This document shows, in pieces, positions 61,161 to 64,000 of a DNA stretch of 64,000 nt. The position numbers and the translations under genes are program-made. The stretch lies in assembly GCA_944384905.1 (NCBI GenBank), contig CALWVE010000031.1, forward strand, positions 1-64,000. The letters are read 5' to 3'. The stretch's first letter is position 1. Every line of letters begins with the position of its first letter. The DNA comes from an uncultured Clostridia bacterium. GTDB taxonomy: Bacteria; Bacillota; Clostridia; Oscillospirales; Acutalibacteraceae. The notes under the pieces were generated by a model. The model worked only from the letters and a program-made list of their open reading frames with translations. It did no database searches and had not been told where the DNA came from.

Positions 61161-62081
61161 TTAGGGAAACCTGCTGATAATTTCTTTACTGCACGTCGAC
61201 GGGGAGTAGGGGAACCAATCGATATGCGGTTCTTTATAAAAATAAACAGGCGGGCGCGGCCGCGAAATCTCTTCAAAAACATCAATGATAATCAGCTTGA
61301 TTTTCATTCTGTCCGGGATGATGTTCTTGATAAATACACTGGCCAGGTGACCCGGTTTAGCGCCTTCTTTCAGTTCCGCAAGTCCTGCTAGGTTGGGCGC
61401 CAACTCCACAAAAACGCCGTAGGGCTCTACGCTTCGGATAATTCCGCGTACGGTTTCGCCGGGCTGGAATCGGGCAGCGTTTTCTTCCCAAGTTCCCAGC
61501 AGTTCTTTGTGGCTCAATGTGATCCGTCCGCCTTCTATGCTGCGGATCACGGCTCTAATTTCCATATCGGGCGTAAATCGTTCGCAAGGGTGCTTGATCC
61601 GTGAAACAGAGATAGCATCAATCGGAAGCAGGGCAATTACGCCGCAGCCTACATCGCAGAACGCCCCGAACGGTTCCAGATGGGTGATACGTGCTTCCAC
61701 AATATCGCCCGGGATACGATTGTCGAGCTGTTCGCGCCAGCACTTTTCCTGGGCTTTTCTGCGGGAAAGAACGGCGGTAGGCCGCCCCGACTCATCACTG
61801 GAAAAACCTTCAACCACAAAACAAACCGGACGATTTACACGGGAAATGATAGCAATATCCCGAACAGTTCCCTCCCGGATACCGATCGCGCCTTCATCCC
61901 GGGGAATGATCCCCCGCATGCAGGGAAGTTCAACAATGAGGTTGTGGCTGCTGTCACACAAAACAGCACGGCTTTCCAATACGGTTTCATTTTTGCAGGC
62001 GTCTGCCAAAGCAGCCGGTGAAGCGAGAGCAGCCTGATTTTCAGGGGTATCAAACAATTTCCCCTCGGGATGATATGTCAT
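61161..62081 (-). CDS. S1 RNA-binding domain protein (ribosomal S1-like)
   Basis: The 306-residue protein has three S1-type segments, the best being residues about 122-195 (GDIVEARITHLEPFGAFCDVG) and 207-280 (GETVRGIIRSVEPYGVFVEL). The first (about 40-115) is degenerate. Such proteins are often annotated as 30S S1 in Firmicutes but are shorter than E. coli S1; they bind mRNA or ribosomes. GGAGG lies before the ATG. It diverges from the peptidyl-prolyl isomerase gene. Confidence 0.9.
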   Translation of the reverse strand: MTYHPEGKLFDTPENQAALASPAALADACKNETVLESRAVLCDSSHNLIVELPCMRGIIPRDEGAIGIREGTVRDIAIISRVNRPVCFVVEGFSSDESGRPTAVLSRRKAQEKCWREQLDNRIPGDIVEARITHLEPFGAFCDVGCGVIALLPIDAISVSRIKHPCERFTPDMEIRAVIRSIEGGRITLSHKELLGTWEENAARFQPGETVRGIIRSVEPYGVFVELAPNLAGLAELKEGAKPGHLASVFIKNIIPDRMKIKLIIIDVFEEISRPRPPVYFYKEPHIDWFPYSPSTCSKEIISRFP

Positions 62082-62148
62082 TTGTTTTGGCCTCCTATTC
62101 CGAATGCGGCCATATGCAAAAGGGCCGGATCGATTATCGTTTCTCCGG

Positions 62149-62177
62149 TTGCACTTTGGCGTAAGATCCGCTATAAT
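62149..62177 (+). promoter_or_regulatory. sigma-A promoter of the cyclophilin gene
   Basis: TTGCAC at 62149-62154 and TATAAT at 62172-62177 are 17 bp apart, 31 bp before the start codon. Confidence 0.85.
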
Positions 62178-62208
62178 GGTATCATCTTATTCCGGGAGGC
62201 ACTTGGAT

Positions 62209-63015
62209 ATGAACAGAGTTTTTCGGGCCGCTTCCGTTTTGCTGGCCTTGTGTATGCTGATGGGGATGGCTTCTTGCGGCCAAAAACTTAAAAAAGCCGC
62301 CGATTTAAAGCCCGATGAAGCCAGTTATGAAAAGCCGGTCGGCTATCAGCTGGAACTTCCGCAAAAAGGCGAAGAAATTGCTGTCATCACAACCAGCGCC
62401 GGCGTGATGAAACTGCGCTTTTTCGAAGACGCCGCTCCGAAAGCTGTTTATAATTTTAAGGAACTGGCAAAATCGGGCTTTTTCGATAATCAGATTTTCT
62501 ATCGGGTCATCAATGATTTTATGATCCAGACGGGTTCCGGTACAGGCACCAGCGCGGGCGGGAAGAGCGTATGGGGAGAATCATTCGAGGATGAGTTTGC
62601 TCCGAATCTGTTTAACATTCGTGGCGCCGTTTCCATGGCCAACGCCGGAGCAAATACCAACGGATCGCAGTTTTTTATCAACCAGGCTCGTCCCGAAGCA
62701 TTTTATGGCTGGGAATATTTTGAAGGCGCTTTCGAGCAGTATTATAAATCCAATATCGAAGCGGCCACAGCCAAATACGGCGGGTGGATCAACACGGACG
62801 AGCTGCCGGATGAAGCCAAAACGCTGTATACCGAAAACGGCGGCAATCCTTCCCTGGATGGCTGGTACAACACCAAACAGACAGGTCACACCGTGTTTGC
62901 ACAGGTTTTTGAAGGTCTGGATGTATTGGATACCATCGCAGCCGCACAAACAGATGCCAATGATAAGCCGATCAACGATATCAAGATTGAATCTGTAAAG
63001 ATTGAAACGTACTGA
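62209..63015 (+). CDS. lipoprotein peptidyl-prolyl cis-trans isomerase (cyclophilin)
   Basis: The 268-residue protein has a lipoprotein signal ending in a lipobox (LMGMASC, Cys at about 23), so it is attached outside the membrane. The cyclophilin domain follows: FYRVINDFMIQTGSGTGTS near residue 100, SMANAGANTNGSQFFI near 140, and GHTVFAQVFEGLDVLDTI near 225, split by an insert of about 60 residues. It would speed proline isomerisation in exported proteins. GGGAGG precedes ATG 62209. Confidence 0.93.
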   Translation: MNRVFRAASVLLALCMLMGMASCGQKLKKAADLKPDEASYEKPVGYQLELPQKGEEIAVITTSAGVMKLRFFEDAAPKAVYNFKELAKSGFFDNQIFYRVINDFMIQTGSGTGTSAGGKSVWGESFEDEFAPNLFNIRGAVSMANAGANTNGSQFFINQARPEAFYGWEYFEGAFEQYYKSNIEAATAKYGGWINTDELPDEAKTLYTENGGNPSLDGWYNTKQTGHTVFAQVFEGLDVLDTIAAAQTDANDKPINDIKIESVKIETY

Positions 63016-63028
63016 TCAGATTTTTATT

Positions 63029-63048
63029 CGGCTTTTTGCCGGTTTTTG
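63029..63048 (+). terminator. weak rho-independent terminator
   Basis: CGGC (63029-63032) and GCCG (63038-63041) pair around a T5 loop and are followed by GTTTTTG. The stem is only 4-5 bp. Confidence 0.5.
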
Positions 63049-63050
63049 TC

Positions 63051-63090
63051 GTTTGCGCAATTGACAAACCAAAAGCGCAAACGGTATAAT
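63051..63090 (+). promoter_or_regulatory. pyrG promoter with 8-bp inverted repeat around the -35 box
   Basis: TTGACA at 63061-63066 and TATAAT at 63085-63090 are 18 bp apart. GTTTGCGC (63051-63058) and GCGCAAAC (63075-63082) are a perfect inverted repeat with a 16-bp centre that encloses the -35 box, as an operator would. Confidence 0.75.
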
Positions 63091-63177
63091 AAATAAGTAT
63101 TTTTATTTTGCACGGTTTTTTGGAATTTAGAGAAAGGAAGACGGCTGGCGCAGCTGCGGCAGCCGCGGATTTTGATC

Positions 63178-64000
63178 ATGGCGACAAAATTTATATTTGT
63201 AACCGGTGGCGTTGTTTCCGGTCTGGGCAAGGGAATGACGGCAGCTTCGTTGGGCCGACTGCTGAAAGCACGTGGCCTGCGTGTAACGATGCAGAAGTTT
63301 GACCCGTATCTGAATATCGACCCGGGTACAATGAACCCGATCCAGCACGGCGAAGTGTTTGTAACGGACGACGGCGCAGAAACGGACCTGGATCTGGGAC
63401 ACTATGAACGTTTTATCGACGAAAGCCTGTCTCAGAACAGCAACGTAACGTCGGGCCGCGTGTATTTCAACGTAATCCGCAAGGAAAGAAACGGCGATTA
63501 CGGCGGCGGCACCGTGCAGATTATTCCGCACATCACGAATGAAATCAAAAGCCATATTTATGAAGATAAAGACGAAATCGATGTAGCCATTGTCGAAGTA
63601 GGCGGAACAGTGGGCGATATCGAAAGCCAGCCGTTTCTGGAGGCAATCCGTCAGTTTGCCGCTGAAGTAGGCCGCTCCAACTGCCTGTTCATTCATGTAA
63701 CGCTGGTTCCGTATCTGGCGGCTTCCGGCGAACTGAAAACCAAGCCGACGCAGCACAGCGTTAAGGAAATGCTGACGATTGGTATTCAGCCCGATGTGCT
63801 GGTTCTGCGTACGGAGCATCGCCTGGATGAAGAACAGAAGCACAAGATCGCGCTGTTCTGCAACGTAAAAGAAAACCGTGTTATCGAAAACCTCGATCTT
63901 CCGCTTCTTTATCAGCTGCCGCTTGCTTTGCGTGACGAGAAGCTGGACGAGATTGTCTGCAAATACTTCGGCTTGGATACCAAGGGTGCTGATCTGACCG
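63178..64000 (+). CDS. pyrG: CTP synthase (5' part, runs off the window)
   Basis: PyrG makes CTP from UTP, ATP and glutamine. The visible 274 residues are the synthetase domain: [20 protein letters not shown] at the start (P-loop), [17 protein letters not shown] near residue 40, [20 protein letters not shown] near 140, and [12 protein letters not shown] near 187 for UTP. The glutaminase half lies beyond the window. ATG 63178 is fixed by family alignment, but the only strong ribosome-binding site, AAAGGAAG, lies about 37 nt upstream with a palindrome in between. Confidence 0.96.
   Translation, partial: MATKFIFVTGGVVSGLGKGMTAASLGRLLKARGLRVTMQKFDPYLNIDPGTMNPIQHGEVFVTDDGAETDLDLGHYERFIDESLSQNSNVTSGRVYFNVIRKERNGDYGGGTVQIIPHITNEIKSHIYEDKDEIDVAIVEVGGTVGDIESQPFLEAIRQFAAEVGRSNCLFIHVTLVPYLAASGELKTKPTQHSVKEMLTIGIQPDVLVLRTEHRLDEEQKHKIALFCNVKENRVIENLDLPLLYQLPLALRDEKLDEIVCKYFGLDTKGADLT

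Overview
The window looks like chromosomal DNA of an anaerobic, endospore-forming Gram-positive bacterium of the class Clostridia, most likely an Oscillospiraceae/Butyricicoccaceae-type gut organism. The evidence is a complete spoIIIAA-AH operon, spmA/spmB, a SigH-like sigma factor, an AbrB-like regulator, the ctsR-mcsA-mcsB-clpC heat-shock operon, a class A RNase P RNA, strong AGGAGG ribosome-binding sites, and many clear sigma-A promoters (TTGACA/TATAAT, 16-18 bp spacing). Family-level placement is inference. No phage, insertion sequence, CRISPR array, tRNA or rRNA was seen; the window is mostly core genome with a few accessory islands.

Layout. 1-2.2 kb: end of an upstream gene, a frameshifted small ORF, rnpB, fucU, an AlkD-like DNA repair gene and a small gene broken by a stop codon. 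2.2-10.3 kb: birA, DUF951, prfA, a natural fusion of threonylcarbamoyl-AMP synthase with dephospho-CoA kinase, a lytic transglycosylase, an M18 aminopeptidase, a lipid kinase and a HAD phosphatase. 10.4-15 kb: GNAT and nitroreductase genes, the uracil salvage pair (permease plus upp), and a spore-type amidase. 15-22.1 kb: a Nudix gene, a large unknown membrane protein and spoIIIA. 22.2-25 kb: an intergenic chain of five perfect hairpins, then an ABC-2 exporter operon with a long structured leader. 25-27.1 kb: a sulfatase with a palindromic operator and an unknown gene.

27.2-32.8 kb: a candidate small RNA followed by a nusB / TsaD-paralogue / xseA / xseB / ispA / rluA-type / zinc phospholipase-like operon. 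32.8-38 kb: an M23 cell-wall peptidase behind WalR-type boxes, a GNAT gene and a YhcC-type radical SAM gene only 14 bp apart and divergent, tspO (its ribosome-binding site lies inside a terminator stem) and comM. 38-44.8 kb: a sigma factor that appears to start at CTG, a zinc-ribbon protein, and a five-gene island of uxaC, two sugar isomerase/epimerases and two tandem Gfo/Idh/MocA dehydrogenases, which is the most accessory-looking metabolic locus. 44.8-50.8 kb: PHP, gltX, glnS, HD, PHP and TSCPD genes, plus an antisense-oriented 43-residue Cys/Gly-rich membrane miniprotein. 50.9-55.6 kb: the CtsR-controlled protein quality-control operon. 55.7-64 kb: ogt, pduL-type, family 4 uracil-DNA glycosylase, spmA-spmB, AbrB-like, pepV, flavin reductase, S1-domain, lipoprotein cyclophilin and the 5' part of pyrG.

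Most genes work in housekeeping: translation quality (prfA, t6A synthesis, gltX/glnS), cofactor and nucleotide metabolism (birA, coaE, uraA-upp, pyrG), DNA repair, stress response and sporulation. The points most worth a second look are the hairpin chain at 22.2 kb, the enzyme fusion at 4.7-6.4 kb, the uxaC sugar island, the structured leaders and candidate RNA, the promoter operators, and three places where small genes seem broken or shifted by a single base, which could be real decay or sequence error.
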